Origin: Zerene cesonia
Lineage: Eukaryota > Arthropoda > Insecta > Lepidoptera > Pieridae
DNA length: 64,000 nt
NCBI RefSeq assembly: GCF_012273895.1
Contig: NC_052103.1
Location: 3,100,001-3,164,000 of the forward strand
Direction of reading: 5' to 3'
In this document: one piece after another, positions 35,956 to 50,300 of the stretch
How the letters are laid out: the number at the start of each line of letters is the position of its first letter
Numbering within the stretch: position 1 is the stretch's first letter
The notes under the pieces: generated by a model
Database searches by the model: none
What the model was told of the DNA's origin: nothing
The model's input: the letters and a program-made list of their open reading frames with translations, nothing else
Made by a program: the position numbers and the translations under genes

Positions 35956-36859
35956 GATTATAAAAAAGAGATTATGCATGTTGTTATTTTATGCATATTT
36001 AGGAGCATATATTTAAGTAATGTCCCTACATTTAATTGTGCGACTGTAAAACGAGACAGGTCTTTAGTATTACATAGAACATACGAATCATCCCCCAAGC
36101 CCAGTTAGGGAACTTGGAATCACATATAGCAGGAATACTGCCACTTGAAAGCGGCTTATTCAACCCGAGTGCTGCAATGCGACATTATCAAATAGTAAAT
36201 TGTCGAACGCCGCCGAGTTACGAGATGCTGGCTTTTACATTGTCCACGCTTTTCAGATCGAAATTGCCTAACTGTTACGTTCGCTTCGATGAAAACATCG
36301 CGTGATTTATATATATGTAGTACACAATAATGTGCGTTTTGCGACATCGTAAATACCTAACTGGAGTAAGCACGGTAATATTGTTGTAAAAATCAAGATA
36401 CCGTTCTTGTATGTGTGAGTGTAGAACAGGCAATCGTTTACACAACGGCTTGACTCGTTTTACACATACCAATAGATACTACGCATTATCAAGGCACCTT
36501 TAAAGATTAGAATAATGCTTTCACTTTTTGTTGATGAATCAGAATTTCTATTTGAAGTTAATAAATGTACATACGTTAAATTATCTATTAGCGATCTTTA
36601 TTAATGTTATATGACGTCAAATGCATATGCATCTACAAAACGAATGTTACGAGATGGGTTTATGTTATGACATGCGTGCCGCGTGGGTTTCGAGTTTAAA
36701 TTATATTTGAATAGTTTCAGACGACAAGCATTTAACTCAAAATCCTACGCCAGACAAACAGACAAATTGTTATAGATTATTTGCGCATTTCATAAAATTC
36801 TGTCGATAAATATTTACCGACACAATCCATTTATAGATGCAAAAAGAATCTTATGATTC
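35956..36859. other. Intergenic DNA
   Basis: No gene supported. A moderately GC-rich patch at 36114-36305 is open on both strands but shows no family features. Confidence 0.45.
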
Positions 36860-37078
36860 TCTACTATTATAAATGTGAAAAATAACTCTATCTCTCTGTC
36901 TGTCTGGATTTCACGCCTAAAACACTGATATGGACGAAATTTGGTGCAAAGATTGCTTGAGACCCGAAAAAGATTCTAGGATAGTTTTTATTTCGGAATT
37001 CCGATGAGAATGGAATAAAACCTTAAGACAATATATGTTTTTGTTTTACTACGCGGACGAAGCCGCGGGCGAAAAAGT
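36860..37078 (+). mobile_element. Helitron-like repeat, second subfamily
   Basis: Starts TCTACTATTATAAATGTG and ends with ACGCGGACGAAGCCGCGGGC followed by a mutated CTAG. It shares the terminal design but not the interior of the main family: the interior has TGGACGAAATTTGGTGCAAA instead of TTGGTACGTAG. Boundaries are good to a few bases. Confidence 0.6.
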
Positions 37079-39965
37079 ATGATCATGATGCTAATACATT
37101 TATTTGAGTATTCATAATGAACGGAAACGGATACAGTCACACCTTCCACTAAATTTGAATAAGTTACATTGAGTCATAAGAACTTTTCCTTGCGCGAATA
37201 AAAAAGGGTCGACTTACTATGTAATGCACACAAATAGACTTAATATAAGGAAGCTTAATTACATATACCGTTGTTAGGTACCTTCATAAGTTCATATAAT
37301 AGATAATATAATTCGCCGTAAGGGAAAAACTCAAATTTCATTCCGTTTTAAATAGAGAAACACATCACAAAATATTATAGATTTCCAGAAGGTTCTAGAG
37401 ATCGATATTAATTTAGAAACCTCAAAGTGTTTTGTAGGTAATCAATCAGAAATATTAATAATAAGGAAATAGTTACGATTTCCTCTACATATCCTAACTA
37501 ATACATTAAATACAATAAAATTGATGTTTGTTTCATTCACGTCGCAGCTGATAGATTTTAAGGCATACTTTTTTTCTATTGCCCTATTTTCTATTGTGCA
37601 GACAGACAGGACAGCCACCTCTGGGCAGGCAAAACATTATCGTATTTGTATGCAATGTAATATGTTAAAACTATAACTTATTTATTAAGAGCACTTGATG
37701 GTTATCACCACCGCCCCTCAACATTTATTAACAAAATCTTTAAATTTCAATTACATAAATAGCAGACTCGTGTATTTTGTAATCCATTAAGAATTGATAT
37801 ACCAATCTACATATGAATTAGCCAGAGTAACAACTGACAAGATTTTAAATTTATTACATGACCTATTAATAATAATATTTTGACCAAATTAATCCTGTCC
37901 TAATTATGCACAACTTCACTGCATCCTTACTGTTCATAAAAATTATGTAATGTTAATTATATTTCAAAATTAATTGTTTGCCGGCAACACCTTCACAACG
38001 GTTCTTGAAATAGCTCATGGTCAGAAGTGATTCAACTGAGGAGAGAGTGAGGAGATCGCTTCTGAGCAATCCACTAGTATGCTTTCAGGAAGCAAAATTT
38101 ATCATGAAATACTATACTATATACATTTAAACAATTATACATTCTTCCGTGTCTACAGATAGTATTTCTCTATAAGGAGATGCAATATTTTACAAAACTG
38201 AATACTTAATGTTAATGGTTGCCAATATTCAAGGACATTAGAATATTAATATACTTCCCCTTACAATTATGATATTCAACAAGGAAACAAAATGACTAAG
38301 CAATTAAGAAGATATTGTGCCAACATTCACTAATCCATTCCACAAATGTGACCTTATTATACTAATTATGTTCATAACAAATACACTCAATAACAATATG
38401 GATGATATTATAATGAAAGACAACTATTATTCAATGTTACATATGCTTGTTGAAATTTATTTCCTTGTGAACATAGATATTTTACATATAACCAAATAAC
38501 ATATTTTAATCCTTAAATCTCTTTACTAAGTTAATCTTAACTTCTGATAAATTTTGGGAATTAATAATGGTTATAATTCATTTGAGAAGTAGATTGTGCT
38601 TTCTTATTCTAATGATCTTAGTCTAATGTATATATAATTTTCATTATAGGGGTGTGTAGGAAAACAGATGGTAATGTATCTTATGTGTCCATTGGCTGTC
38701 TGATAAAACCTTGATTTTAAGGAGAATATTAACAATCTAATGGTAAGTAACCAATATGAAGTTAATGCATATAATAGTTCTCAGATAGATATTCATTCAA
38801 GAAATAGTACACTATAGCTTAGTTCAAAGGAGAATACATTTGATATTCTGGTTAGTATTAAAGGTATATATATTTATTTTCATTCGAATTTAAATTATGG
38901 TATAAATCAGATTTTAATAAATAAGTAATATATGTTTTATTGCTCTGCCAAGTAAGCAATGCAATATTGTAAGAGATTAGTAGGAGGGCAAATATTATAT
39001 AGCTCTTATCAAGTATTGGTATTGAGGGATACGATATATAACTTAAGAAAATCGAGATACATTTACACAACATCGCGTTAAAAAGGTTGTAGGTACCTTA
39101 TAATTTGTAATTAACAATATTTACTACATTTTTTCATTCCTTCGTTTGAATAAACCACTTCATCAGATTGCAACGTAAGTTTAAGTCTTAAAGATAAACA
39201 GAGAATGTTTTTAACTGTGAACGATATCCTACAGTCCTCGTATAAGTTAACTTAAATATTTACTTACTAGTGCTATTTATAAGTCACAAAAGGGTGTAGA
39301 AAATCCTCAAGAGGCCTACAACCAACAGCACACAAGAATACCACAAAATCTAGTCATTATACACGTATTATAATCACTTCACATAAAAAACAAATATTAG
39401 AACACATCCGCAATATGACCGAATAATGCATTACACAGAATTCACAGAAACTATGAAGGTATACAACGAAAACTTGATTCCAGTCGCGATCAAATAAGCT
39501 AAGGATCGCTTTGACAGATGTAAATCGCGTTACAAACGAAGGCGTTGCCAAAACGTATTCAACTTTAACTTGCACCGAATAAACTAATGTACAAGCTCAA
39601 CCTACGTAAAAACGAAGTAGGCTGCAGTAAAAAAAGCACTTTGATTACCCGGTATTATAAAAAGTCATATATGTTTTCAAATACGATTCGTGTCAAATAA
39701 CATTTTATTTAGTAGCGTTATATTTCGAATGAATGGAGGTGTAACGTTCAGGAATTTCGCACTACCTATAGGTTAATCAAAAACAGAATATAATATTTAG
39801 TACTGATAATTGAAAAACCGTATTTCACATTTCCAAAAAAAAAATCGCGTTTTATCAAAAATTACAGTTGTATTTATGCCTCATCTTTAATTATTGTATG
39901 TGTTAGTCATCTAGTGTCGAATAGATATAACTTTTATCCTTCTAAAAGTAATTCTATTCACATAT
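37079..39965. other. Intergenic DNA downstream of FABP
   Basis: AT-rich with no supported gene, RNA or well-bounded repeat. Confidence 0.5.
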
Positions 39966-40369
39966 AGGTGGCGCAATTCAAAATGTTTTTGTTATACGAA
40001 ATCGCTAGATGGCGTATATCGTGTCATTTTGGTTTGATTTTCTTATTCGGTATGACAATTTATTTTATACAAATACTGTACAATAATTGTAATTTTAGTT
40101 GAAGGAGGATTTACAATTTAGTTAGTAAAACTATGTATTAGAAGTAGTTAATAGACCAACATTAAAATCTTACAGTAATTATCTTACGCACGCCAATATA
40201 GGTCTCAGGGGGCTGATTTTTTTCCGACTTACTTAAAATTTATCGTTATATCATCACCAAATTATTAAAAATTTCTAATAATTTTTAACTTATTATGTTA
40301 TTCTGATATCAAACCTATATTACTGCAAAGATTCATGAAAATCAATTCAGTAATTTTGCGTGAAAGTGT

Positions 40370-40625
40370 AACAACCCACACATCCTAATAAACTTTCGCA
40401 TTTATAATATTAAGTAAGAGTAGGATTAGTAGGATTTGTAGGACTAGAGCTTCTTGGCTTCCCTCGCGTACCAGGTATGTTTAAGAAAAAGGCAACCTGT
40501 GTTCGATCCAATATAATTCATATTTGTCTGAAAGGTCATACAGATCCGATCAGCTGATTTTCCGTGAAAGAGTAACAAACATCAATACATTCATACAAAG
40601 TGTTAGTTAGTAGACAGTATGAAAA
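40370..40625 (-). repeat. Two adjacent Helitron-like/SINE-like fragments
   Basis: The piece at ~40370-40432 (GCGTGAAAGTGTAACAAC ... CGCATTTATAATATTAAG) is the complement of the family 5' end. A tRNA B-box-like GTGTTCGATCC follows at ~40498-40509, and then a second fragment ending GTGAAAGAGTAACAAACATC near 40565-40585. These are truncated, overlapping old insertions. Confidence 0.45.
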
Positions 40626-40929
40626 CGGGCTGGCTTGTGACACATGCCTTTAGAATGGATATAATGGATACAATCATTGTAACGGAGTACTACTACTAGT
40701 CCTTAATTTTTATAATGGCCTGTAGTCAAAACTTCAATAATTATGTAAGCTCCTAATTGACGTTCCCATACAGACGGAGCGCTTCGTTCTATCGTAGCGC
40801 TTTTTTGTGTATGTTTTATTAACACTTCGATAAAATATTTACTCATAAGATTTGCTGAAAATATTTAATATCGATGTTGAAATTTAATAAAAAACAGAGA
40901 TGGATATTTAAAAAAAAATTAAGACATTC

Positions 40930-40985
40930 ACAAGTCGGGTTAAATAATCAATTTAAAATGCGTTAAAAAGTCTAATAATTCCAGT
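40930..40985 (+). repeat. Partial copy of the ~100 bp GTCGGGTTAA repeat
   Basis: Shares GTCGGGTTAA...TTTAAAATGCGTTAAAAAGT with copies at 49070 and 52850, with about 11 bases deleted in the middle. Confidence 0.5.
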
Positions 40986-41098
40986 TATTAAACCGCTTCA
41001 AATCGAACAGGAATGGGCAAATAACAAAACATACCTTCGCTTGCGGCCGATTTATTAAATTCGAAAAGAAAACAAAACCACGCATGCATAGAAAACTA

Positions 41099-41104
41099 TT
41101 TATT
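41099..41104 (-). terminator. Polyadenylation signal of the FABP gene
   Basis: AATAAA on the minus strand, about 207 bases after the FABP stop codon. It is a canonical signal in the right place; actual usage is inferred. Confidence 0.5.
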
Positions 41105-41310
41105 TAAATACACACCGAAACTTATACAACACAATGTTTGCATACGCCCCCCAACTTCAATTATAATAAATATAACACAATCGTGTGCTGATACAAAGCA
41201 TATAAAAGAAATTAAAGACAAATAGGTTCTTAAACATGTAGTTGTGCTAAATAATAAAGGCATATTAACGATAGGAGAATGTTCAGGGCTCAGCCCTGCA
41301 GTCTTGTAGC

Positions 41311-41361
41311 TTATTGTACTTTGTAGACTCTGGTGCAGGTCACGTCTTTGGCCGTCATGAC
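41311..41361 (-). CDS. FABP exon 4 (C-terminus)
   Basis: 17 codons including TAA, encoding VMTAKDVTCTRVYKVQ after acceptor TTCTTTTCAG. It holds the Arg-x-Tyr pair that contacts the ligand carboxylate in this family. Just beyond the stop the 3' UTR has a perfect palindrome, CAGGGCTCAGCCCTG (41284-41298). Confidence 0.93.
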   Translation of the reverse strand, partial: VMTAKDVTCTRVYKVQ

Positions 41362-44300
41362 CTGAAAAGAAAGTTACATAAATTGCAATATTCTAATTAA
41401 TAAATGACATAATAGGCATCGGCTAAGGAGTAACTGCTATAACTTGTGACCGTACCAATCATTGCTTAAACACGATTTTTTATTACTTGTAATAACAGCA
41501 GAATTCTCAAAACTTATATTTGCTAACTATTCATATCTCGACGAACAGATAAACAGCAAGGCAGACTAATCGATGGACAGCAAAGCCCCAAGAATAGGGT
41601 CCCGTTATACCCTTACGGTACGAAACCCTAAACAGAAGACTAGCGTTTATTTTATTTATTTAATGGTATTTTACGAGTTGAATGAATAAGTATGCTCTTG
41701 CTTATTCAAATTTCTTTAAATGCTTTTGGTAGAATTTAACACGTACCGCTTTCATTTCTTCGGGGCCGAATTCTCTGGTGTACACCACCTCTGTACCGTC
41801 TGCGGCCTTCTGCACTTGCTTCAGGGTGTTTCCTTCAAAGGTGCACACTGATTTTACCTGTAAATAAAATGTAATAACTATAAATTTTGTCAAAAACTCT
41901 GTAGCTATAAAAGATTTTTTTGCAAATCGCTGGTTAATAGCCAGTAATTGAAATCGATCAATCGATCATACACATTGCATCCGCCTTTTCAGCTTTAGAC
42001 TTTTTTACTTATGTATTGAATAAATAAATTTCTTGTTTCAGTATTGCTTATTTCTGATTCCAGACATATAAGTGCCTGTGTAAATTAGGGTAAAAGTTGT
42101 AATAAAAGCTTAATTTGCTATAGATGTATAAACTATACGCAGATATTATTTTACGTTGGAATAGTCATTATAACATTGCAGTAACCGGTATAAAATGCAA
42201 AAAAATCAGCGCTATCTAGCATAATCTAGGTCGCCCACACATCATGCAATACAATATGGTAACGTAATTAGCTAGTCCATGTTATTTTTTATGATATAAA
42301 ATGAGTAGATTTTATATCATAATGGGAGGTAGATTTATATTTTTAAGAATTAAACCGTTAGAAATACAGACCTCAATTTGTTTAATAGTTTAAAGGTTTA
42401 TTAAATAATAATTTATTTAACAATCTACCTTCACAAATAGTCGATATTTAGAAATTACCATATTATAAAACAACTTGATATCAGTTGGAGCATATATTTG
42501 ACGTTAAAAAATTTGAATATCAGAACCCGTTATAAATTCTGTTTTAATATAAATTATACCTTTTTATACCATTGTTTCATGGTTTAGTAACTCGGTACAT
42601 TAATTAGTTAGATATTCAGAAGTTAGACACGCAGTCTGGCATTTTTATAGGTAAGATTACTAGAATCTTGAATATTGTATTTATTTAACATGTACCTCTA
42701 CCCTAGTCTTAAAGAGGAATAAATTGATGTGTTGCTGTTAATTGTAGTCGATAACTTCAAAAACACATATTAGTGTTTTTTTTAATTTTGCCAGTGTTTA
42801 CCTTATTTTTACTCGGGTTAATCCATGTATCAGCTATCACAGCTATCAAAAAGTTGTAAAGTTTGTAAGGATGTGTGTGTTTGTGCAAAAACTACTGAAC
42901 CGATTGCAATGAAATTTGGTACGTAGACAGCTGGACAACTGGAATAACATAAAGGCTATATACATAAATATACAGTAAGTCGTCTCTACACACGTATTTT
43001 AGAGAGCATTCAGTCGCATTGTCAATAATACGCAAAGTCGTAAGTGCACATAAATTGCCCAGATTGAAAAAGCGAGTTAAGGGAAGGATTGAAGACGGAA
43101 CAGGAATGGATCAGGAAAGGCGTGGACAATATGGGACTTGGCTATATTTGTCAAATCTTTGTTTTATCGCGATCAAAGATCAGGGGCAAATTAAGGAATC
43201 AGGAAAAATTTTGGGATCTTTTATATATAAATTTTTATTTGCTTTTGCACAAACCTTGGCACCATCAGCGCGTTCCTCATCGAACTCTTCCCCTGGCTTG
43301 AACTTCATTTCTGTGGTCTTGAAAGTGGATGACGTAACGAGCACGAAGTTGTCTCCATCTTTCTTCAGTTCGACGGTAGGTGTAACAGCGTTCGCCGCTT
43401 TGCGGGTGATCAGACCAACACCTAGAAAGACAAATAAATGTATTTTTTACTAGCTTTCCGCCCGCGGCTTCGCCCGCGTGGAATTCGGTTATATCGCTTT
43501 CATCTCCCTGTTTCAACTCCTTCTACCCTTTTTTTCGCGATAAAAATTATCCTGTCTCCTTTCGCAACTTCAGTTCTACCTTCATACCAAATTATATCAA
43601 AATTGGTTCAGTGGTTTAGGCGTGAAAGCGTAACAGACAGACAGACAGACAGAGTTACTTCCGCATTTATAATATTAGTAGGGATTTATTTTATTTATCC
43701 AAATCACATGCCATTACAGGATACAATCCAATGCGACAGGGACTTAACAAGGAAAAACAAAATTACAACTAAACCTAAGTAATTACCTAACTAACAATGA
43801 TTATAACATCATACTATCCTACTAATATTATAAATGCGAAAGTTTGTAAGGATGTGTGTATGTTTGTTACTCTTTCACACAAAAACTACTTAACCGATGG
43901 CAATGAAATTTGGTACGTAGATAGCTGGACAACTGGAATAACACATTGACAACTTTTCATCCCCATATTCTTACGAGATACAGACTTACGCGGGTGAAAC
44001 CGCGGGGCGTAGCTAGTATTATATATATCATAACCCATGCAACGTCATTCAATGGACATCAACATGATATTGTCCATATTTCGACTTGCCTATGAACTAT
44101 GAAGCATGAGTAACATGATTTGAGCGAAATTTTCACTGAAATGGACAAAGCAAATAAGTCACTGGTGGTCCATTAGCATATAATAGATAATAATATTGTG
44201 ACGATTTCCTAGAAAAAAAAATGTTCTGAAGGATTTTGAAACAATTATGTAAGCCACAGTGAAGGTTTTATACATTAAAATTAATTTTACTGTCGTCGTA

Positions 44301-47300
44301 AAAAATAATTAATTTGTTACTTTCCAACAGATAAAAACTGCGATGTTTTTTCTCAATGTTCTTATTACATAATATAATAATAAACTTTACCAAGTCTTCT
44401 CATGAATTCATCAAAATTCTCGGACGAAATTAGTTTATACTTTTTGCCCAAAGTGAGGTTCATTTCCGTATCTACAGATAACATTTTCTTATTATTTTAT
44501 ATTATTATGCTTAAATGATTCAATTAAAAAAAATAGATACGCTTATCGATTCAATGTTCAATGCTAATTGCATTTGTGACGTACGCCTCCTAGGTGACGC
44601 GTTTTTTTTTTTAATTTTCATTCAAACAAAGAAGATTTCAGTGGCCAAAGTAAATTATAATGAACTAGCTTTCAACAAGTTCACCGCGGTGAAAAGCTAT
44701 CATTCCAAACTATCTCCAAATAAATCACTTCGTCATAAATGAAAGACAAACGAACACACTCTCGCATTTATAACATGACTGTTATAAGCATAGCTGAATT
44801 GTGTGTGGGTATTTCATCCATAAACGCATGATAGTTTATATGTGTAGGTGCACCAAGTTGGACTTTACCCATTAATTCAAATAACAAGCCCATCAAATAC
44901 AATATCCGTTGCATACCGCATTCTTGACGTCCGCAGACCCTTGGGACGTAACTGTTCATAATATAAAGATTAGTAGGCGACTCATTGCGAATATAATATG
45001 CGGAAAACGTAATGCGAGCGCCAAACCGGTAGCTAGTGCAGTGCCCTAAGGGACGGATGCGAAATGAATCGATAATGTGGTTTAACTATATCTTGTTATC
45101 GACTTTCTTCCTGGTAGAATAAAAGGAATATAAAGTTGTTACTTTTATTCAATTTAATACAATTGATTTATTAAAATTCTGTTTTACGATTATAACACAA
45201 TAATTATTTTATTCATTAATTTATAATTATTTTATTCATTAAATTACCGATAGCATAATAATTCACCGCCTCAAAATAGATACAAGTACACTTGTATCTG
45301 TACTATTGTGTACTTTGGACCGTAAATCTATTGATAGTTATTTAATAAAGCAGTTAAATGCAAAAATGCGGCGTAGTTTATTTAGCCGGTATCATGTGGG
45401 TCCATTAAATCCTCCGAGATCGGAGTTACTCTTATCACGCGCAGATGAATCAATACAATGCTCGACATTTGATTGGATGGTTTGTGGGCGCGGCGCGTTC
45501 CTATTGGTTGCTTAGACGTGGTACGACGTCAAGGTTAACGACCTATAAATTGGCGTAATTTTTCAATTGAAAGTCCATTCATATTGAAGTTTTGTTAGGT
45601 AATAAATCTGTCTTTGAATATCTTGGTATGACAGTTTTGTAAAACATCCTTCGAATAAATTGAATGATGGACTTTAATAGAACCTAGTTTGCTGCAATCA
45701 ATATATAAGTAATTGATATTTATCCTATTCATAGAAACCGGAATTTGTCGATCGCAAACCCGACGCAGGATACGCATTCATTGAAAAAATATCTCGTCAA
45801 TACTAAAAGCAGAGCAAAATGCTGCCAAATTGAAAATTATTACATTCAAACTACATATTACATATGCGTTGCCAAGCTACCGGATACAAGAAATATTTAC
45901 AATATACATAGAAAGTAAAGCCTCAAAGCGATTTTAAGATACGGATAAAATAAAACGGAATTATGATTAACTAGCTGCGCCTAGCGGTTTCACCCGCATA
46001 AGTCCGTATCTCGTAGGAATATCGGGATAAAAAGTTGCCTATATGTTATTACAGTTATCCAGCTGTCTACGTACCAAATTTCATTGCAATCGGTTCAGTA
46101 GTATTTGCGCGAAAGAGCAACAAACACACACACATCCTTACCAACTTTCGCATTTATAATATTAGTAGGATAGTAGGATTACGAAATACAAACAAGTTCA
46201 AAGTAACTTACAATAAATAGTTACATCTATAAATATCTCTTGGCTACGGTCACCTCCCGTGACACTGGCGTGTGGACATTGATCTTACATACGATTAGCA
46301 TCACAACTAAGTCCATGACTGAATTTCATATTTGAGTCATGGTCTTATCATCTATTAAGTACCAATAAATAAAATCAGAATGTCTGTTTGTGATATCAAT
46401 GATAGCTTTATACTGAATAATAAGGTACATAAATGTATACACGATACAATAAATTGTAAATAAAATAATTTGTAATTAATAAATTAAATTGTAATTGCTA
46501 TAAATTGTTATTTTAAAAATGTCAAAAATGTATGTATGTATGTATGTTATGAAATAAATTGAATATTTAAAAAATTAAAAAAAAAAAATTTTTAAAATAT
46601 ACCAAGAAACGTTTTTTACAATTTTTGTCCGTCTGTTGCGACTAATCTCGAAAAACCGAATGGCTGATTTTGAGTGGCAGATAGTTAGGGAGATAGATGA
46701 ATAGTTATCAGACATTACCAGGGGAACATTGGGATTAAAATTTAGAACTCATTTACGAGAGTGCAACCGCGAGACGCAGTTAGGTTTAAATGCGATACTT
46801 GTGTAAAGGCATACAAGATAGTAGAATGTACGCCTCGATAGCCCCAATTACCATATCTAGATCTAATTATAACCTAGCAATTTTTTCCTTGCCGCCCTAG
46901 ATACAAGGCTAATTTTCACAAATAAGGAACAACAATAGCTGAATTTTTTGCTAAAGATGAACATAAAAAATTAAAAAATACACTTATGTCAACATTATAC
47001 AAAATTATTGTATTAAAACCTTATTGCACAATGTATTTTTGAAGTAACTACACAATTGTTCGTATTATTCATTACTGCTCACAGGAACGATAGTCGATGG
47101 TGTGTATTTACACATGAAATTCGCAATATCTTAATAAATCGTTAATCTAATATTGCGAAGTGCTTGAGTTCTTATCTATTTCAGAATTGTATTAAATCAT
47201 CACTGATTTCAGTAAAGATAACGAAGTCGAGTGTTTCACTTCGATTAGAGTTAGACTTGACTTTTCCAAATCTATAGCGGATTGACTTTTGAACAGAATG

Positions 47301-50300
47301 TTTTTTGCGATATAAAGAAAGATATAAAAAGTTTTTATCAAATGTAAAAGTTATATTCAATTAAAAATAAATTTATCGAATCCAGTAACTAACCAACAAA
47401 AAACGCGTGTCAGGACCGTGTGACGTCAGAATGTTGGATTTTTTGTCATTTTTACAATACGATATTTATTTATTCCTCTATATACTTAAAACATTGATAC
47501 ATCACTGATATTAAAATGGTTTTAAAGTAATCTTTTTGAATTTCAAAGATATCTAATGGTATTACATACAATACTGTATATTTTTATACATTTAAGTATT
47601 AGAGTATTTATAATGGAGCCCATGATCCACCATTCATATTGGTTATTTTATATAAATCAAGCATTGCCCCTTACACATTTTATCACATTGTGATTAATTA
47701 AATTTAGTTGGCACCCTTGTTCTGTGTTCAATTGCACATTCTGTACTACACATAACAAATAAGGTGTAAAAACTTAAACACAAATAAGCTTTTTTGTGCT
47801 AACTGTTGGCGCATTCGTAGTCACATGACTTTTCAAAAGATTTAATTAAACTTTAATAGCCTTTGATTTGATTCATATTACATTATACATTTTATATAGA
47901 TTTATTTTTCAATTACCCATTTTGCATGCATTATGAACTATGTAAACACAGCACATTTGAAAACGAAGAAACGACTCTAAGTAGGACCTTTGTACTTTTG
48001 GCATCCATCGAAGATATCGGTGGATATTGTGAGTCACATACGTAGGCAGACCGGACACATACTGTATCCTACAGTCAACAAACCGTCTCATCTTATTGAC
48101 TGAATTGATGCTGATTGGCGTCGATTTGCTGACAATTGCGAGCGGTCGTGACCAATGGGAGTTTCTGGTGCCGCGGGACGTTCTCATGCGAGCGCAATTA
48201 AGCTATAGTCTGACCCGCTTGTTGACTATTATTAAGCTTTTACTACCCGCATTTGTTATTCATTGTCCCCTTTATGTTTCGATTGTGGAATAACTTTGGT
48301 TGAATTAATTATTCCGGTGTACCAACTCTGGCTAGGTTAGGAGAATCGGAATGAGAATATTGATATTGCCAGATATTCAAATAAATGTAACCCAGACATT
48401 AATCAAAAAGTCAAATCTTATTTAACAATAAAAACGTGATTCAAAATGCTGTATAAAATATATAAGAAGATTTTGTCCGTGTCTCCGGTTTAAATTACAT
48501 ATCTAAATTATTCTCGAATCCACATGAAACAAATTCAGTTAAAATCGCTTCATGCCTTCAGGAGTCCAGTGAATAACCCAAAGGAAGATATTAAGATAAA
48601 TTTGTCTTATGCTCAATCGTAGATTTATAACGAGGGAATAATGTGTTAAAATTGTATGGTTTAAGAACCTTACAATAATAACCAGTTTATATACACGACT
48701 GTATATACAGCAGTCGAATGGTAGCTTTCTTCGTAGTTTCTAAATGCAATTTTAATTCTGCCCCACACTATTTATGGAAAGCCACCTCAGTATAACCGCA
48801 GACAATATTGTACCCTAGAATTTCTTTTCTGCTCTATTTAGTTACAAAGCGGTAACAAAGCCAATTAATATTTTACAATTTGTAAGTAAAAGAAGGCTAA
48901 AAAAACTTATTTTTTTATAAAATTTAACAACGTTATCTTAAAAAAACACAGGCTAATTCAAACTACTTTCATACTTTTCTAATAAATAAGACACTGTTTC
49001 TCAATTATTAGAATTCTATCTTTGTAACTAGTTTATGAGATGTATGGTTGACCACGCTCCCCGGATAACTCTCCCCGTGACCACGCTCGCTGTAGTGTTC
49101 GAAACGTCGGGTTAATAATATAATGAATAAATCGCGTTTAAAATCCGTTAAAAAGTTATTAATTTCTAAATGTATTGGTGACATCATGCAGAAGCGATAT
49201 GTTACCACTGATTATGTTAAGTAGACATATTTATTATTTACCTATCATAATTCAATGACGAATTATAGGAAATGTTTCATATCTCAAAGAAATAATTACT
49301 CATTCTTCACTTCAGTATAAGCTACGCCTTATAAATAAACTGCGAAGATCATATCGCAGTATGCACGTTTTCTTAAAAATTCAGCAATGTTTTGTTTTAA
49401 ACGGGTTTTGCGTCTTATAAAATTTAACGAGTTTTACCTTCTCAGGAACTCCACGGTTCGGTTTCAAACGATTGTTGCCATGGCAAGTTGCATCTATAAT
49501 ACTTTCATTAATATAATTATTGCCATAACAAATAAATTATAATAAATACATGGTCTTCCTTTGTATTGTACTTATATATTACAAAATAATAGACAACTTT
49601 ATACTAACAGATTTTTTCTATTACGAAACCTATGATAACTGTTATTGTGTGAAATATGTATGACAAAATGATTAGATTAAACTGACATGGGATATTTTAT
49701 CCTAAGTGCAAAGTATTTCAGCCGCCAGAATTATGGTCATGACGTATGCATGCTTCTATTTTCATGATCGATGTAACAGACAAAGTCCAATATAAATAAT
49801 TTTAAACGTAATTAGAAATCTTAGTCCAAGAACCTTTTTTGCTAAGAAGTTGAATATCACTTACGTCTGGAATTTTGGAGGTATCAACTGTACAATCGAA
49901 TGCCAACGAATAGTTTAGATCTAAACAGGAGGTATTATGTTTCAGATTGCCATTTTTTCTCAGTAGCCGGTACCTATTGTTATATATGATTCATTCTCCG
50001 TAAATAATTAATACCTACTTACATAAAAAGTCATTGTCATTGAACATATTTTTCCACCTAGCTTATGAAGCTACTTTAATACCGAATAAACCGATTTTAA
50101 AGGAAATAAATAATAACTAATTTGCTATACTAAATATATGAATTTATAGCTGTACAATAAATAAATACTATAATTATTGTTTAAATGTCCAGGTTTATAA
50201 TTTATGTATATTTTTCATTAAGCGACAGGCAATGTATGCTAGTTCAGGAAACAAGGGACCTTTGAAGGAAAACATTAGCCAGCCTATTATTATCCTTGTA

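Noticed and set aside
36114..36472. Overlapping frames on both strands
   Set aside because: Frames of equal size on both strands without family features.
41702..41746. Alternative FABP C-terminus VRVKFYQKHLKKFE
   Set aside because: It reads into an intron past a good donor (GCG|GTACGT), while exon 4 supplies the conserved TCTRVYKVQ ending.
43019..43453. 144-codon plus-strand frame
   Set aside because: Its right half is the antisense of FABP exon 2 and the rest shows no family features.
47909..48293. Opposed frames of 92 and 65 aa
   Set aside because: Overlapping antisense frames in a GC-richer patch with a CCAAT box; more likely regulatory or chance.
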